5,768 nt of DNA, from contig SKVC01000016.1 in NCBI GenBank assembly GCA_007129655.1, positions 1-5,768 on the forward strand, written 5' to 3'. Every line of letters begins with the position of its first letter. Position 1 is the stretch's first letter. This stretch comes from Thermoplasmata archaeon (GTDB lineage Archaea > Thermoplasmatota > Thermoplasmata > Halarchaeoplasmatales > Halarchaeoplasmataceae). The position numbers and the translations under genes are program-made. This document shows positions 4,690-5,768 of the stretch, one piece after another. The notes under the pieces were generated by a model. That model did no database searches. It had not been told where the DNA came from and saw only the letters and a program-made list of their open reading frames with translations.

Positions 4690-5768
4690 GGATCTCTTAG
4701 GTCCTCGATATTGTCGAATTCCTTTTTTAATATACTCAGTTCTTGTTTAGATATTGAATTCGGATTGACGTAAATCATATATGTACTGGCATTAAGTGAA
4801 CAAGTATCCGTAGTCTTTTTTATAAATTTTGATACCTTTTCAAAGCCATTCTCTACCAGTAAATATTCAAAACCATCAACAAATATTACCGCCCTTTCGT
4901 TCTCTTTAGAAAAATTTGTAATGGCTCGTGTAATTTCAAAGTCTAATCTTTTTGGATTGAGCACATCGTTTTTGCTGTTAACCTGATCAGAAACCCACAT
5001 GATCTTTGCCCTGTGTAGCCCGTACTTTTCTTCTAACTTAGAAGGCATTTTAGTTGTTATAACTAGAACTGGTAAACCTTCTTTGATAAATTCTATAAGC
5101 AAAGAAAATGAGTTATTTCCGTTAGGATCCAAGAAAAGATAATTATATCCTTCTTTCAACATATGCTGTCTTTTACTACATGACGGACAATCCACTGTAA
5201 GTAAATTCCTCTCTTTATGTACTGTAAAAAATTCTCCGCACCAATCGCAGTATGTTCTCTTTATCTTTGATCCTTTTTTAGAAGTTTTCTTTGGAGCTAC
5301 TGTTCTTCGTGTTGTTTTTCTTCGTACTGTTTTTTTACGTGTTCTAGGTCTTGTGGTACTCATTGTTGCAAGAGATTCTTCCGGTATGTTCTTTTTTTTC
5401 ATCGAATATATAAACTGAGATAGTACTCCAAAAAGGGCTGTTAGGACTCCCCCGATTATAATGAGGAAAAGTCCATTTACAAAAAATCCGCCTAATGTAG
5501 GGAAAAAGTAGATCACAAAGATGAAAGCCGTTGCTATCCCCGAAAGTAAATGAACAGGCCTACATTTTTCTGCTTTTTTATAGTTCTTTTGAGGGAACAT
5601 TTCTTTGTAATCTTTGAAATATTTTTTTGGGAAATAACGTATGAAGTAGGCGAATACAGATACAATAAGGAATAGTAATTGCGGGTTCTCCAATATGTTA
5701 AATTCTTCGAACATTATTGTTGCTTCGGGAACGTTTCCACCTGAAACGTCGATCGAATAATACAAAAT
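4671..5768 (-). CDS. Membrane-anchored zinc-ribbon DUF835 protein (N-terminus probably outside the window)
   Basis: Function is unknown; DUF835 is an uncharacterised domain of mostly euryarchaeal proteins, often found with sensory or membrane modules. Counting from a TTG at 5765, the order is: a short polar stretch (YYSIDVSGGNVPEATIMFEEF), three hydrophobic helices near 28-45, 72-90 and 96-120, a very basic linker (138-170), a zinc ribbon with CDWC (173-176) and CPSC (193-196), then DUF835 (about 206-350). The DUF835 part has GYNYLFLD, GLPVLVITTKMP, IMWVSDQ and a Walker-B-like AVIFVDGFEYLL (292-303). The positive linker should lie in the cytoplasm; with three helices the N-terminus would then face outside. 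The frame stays open to the window edge, no Shine-Dalgarno precedes TTG 5765, and the first residues look like the end of an exported domain, so the gene probably continues. ATG 5714 is a possible internal start (347 residues). Confidence 0.8.
   Translation of the reverse strand: MLYYSIDVSGGNVPEATIMFEEFNILENPQLLFLIVSVFAYFIRYFPKKYFKDYKEMFPQKNYKKAEKCRPVHLLSGIATAFIFVIYFFPTLGGFFVNGLFLIIIGGVLTALFGVLSQFIYSMKKKNIPEESLATMSTTRPRTRKKTVRRKTTRRTVAPKKTSKKGSKIKRTYCDWCGEFFTVHKERNLLTVDCPSCSKRQHMLKEGYNYLFLDPNGNNSFSLLIEFIKEGLPVLVITTKMPSKLEEKYGLHRAKIMWVSDQVNSKNDVLNPKRLDFEITRAITNFSKENERAVIFVDGFEYLLVENGFEKVSKFIKKTTDTCSLNASTYMIYVNPNSISKQELSILKKEFDNIEDLRDPKEKNN
5298..5342 (-). repeat. Short 15-nt tandem repeat encoding basic pentads
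   Basis: Three consecutive 15-nt units within the DUF835 gene encode TRKKT, VRRKT and TRRTV (residues 142-156 from TTG 5765). At the DNA level the + strand shows TGTTTTTCTTCGTAC followed by TGTTTTTTTACGTGT, similar at most positions. The unit extends a Lys/Arg/Thr-rich cytoplasmic linker and probably arose by local duplication. Confidence 0.55.

Noticed and set aside
4651..4762. Possible small + strand ORF starting TTG at the ubiX stop (TTGA overlap)
   Set aside because: It runs antisense through the DUF835 coding end, ends after about 36 codons, has no Shine-Dalgarno, and passes through the hairpin/T-tract.
1..5768. tRNA/rRNA genes, CRISPR arrays, insertion sequences, riboswitches
   Set aside because: Intergenic gaps are all under 50 nt and hold only promoter-like or terminator-like sequence; no repeat arrays, transposase motifs or tRNA-like sequences were seen.

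Overview
The window looks like a compact piece of an archaeal chromosome, most likely a euryarchaeon related to Thermoplasmatota. Three observations support this. The reverse-strand gene at the right end carries a DUF835 domain, a family known mainly from Thermoplasmata and related euryarchaea. TATA-like boxes sit about 26-31 nt upstream of two start codons, as in archaeal promoters with leaderless or nearly leaderless transcripts. The NIF3-family protein belongs to a long (~320 aa) form that I recall from archaea. The DNA is AT-rich, genes are tightly packed, and I see no tRNA, rRNA, CRISPR array or insertion sequence. The lineage is an inference; a 16S or marker-gene placement is not possible from this window.

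Layout, left to right. (1) A Cof-type HAD-superfamily phosphatase (24-860) with a TTG start behind a good Shine-Dalgarno sequence; it may overlap the last codons of an upstream gene. (2) A NIF3/DUF34 metal-binding protein (904-1860), probably with its own promoter in the 43-nt gap. (3, 4) An ABC-2 type export pair: an ATPase (1868-2587) and a 12-helix permease (2574-4055). The two overlap by 14 nt, and a strong GGAGGT lies inside the end of the ATPase gene. (5) A UbiX-type flavin prenyltransferase (4100-4654) behind a textbook archaeal TATA box placed for a leaderless transcript. (6) On the opposite strand, converging on ubiX with only 16 nt between stop codons, a membrane-anchored protein with a zinc ribbon and a DUF835 domain (4671 to beyond 5768), probably cut at its N-terminus by the window edge. 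A small hairpin followed by a T-rich run lies at the convergence point and could end ubiX transcription.

How they work together: only the ABC pair is a clear functional unit. UbiX would make prenylated FMN for a UbiD-type decarboxylase encoded elsewhere; in many archaea that enzyme belongs to the modified mevalonate route to lipid isoprenoids. The HAD phosphatase and NIF3 protein are conserved housekeeping-type proteins with unassigned substrates. I found no convincing evidence of a novel multi-gene system. The least-described item is the membrane/zinc-ribbon/DUF835 protein.
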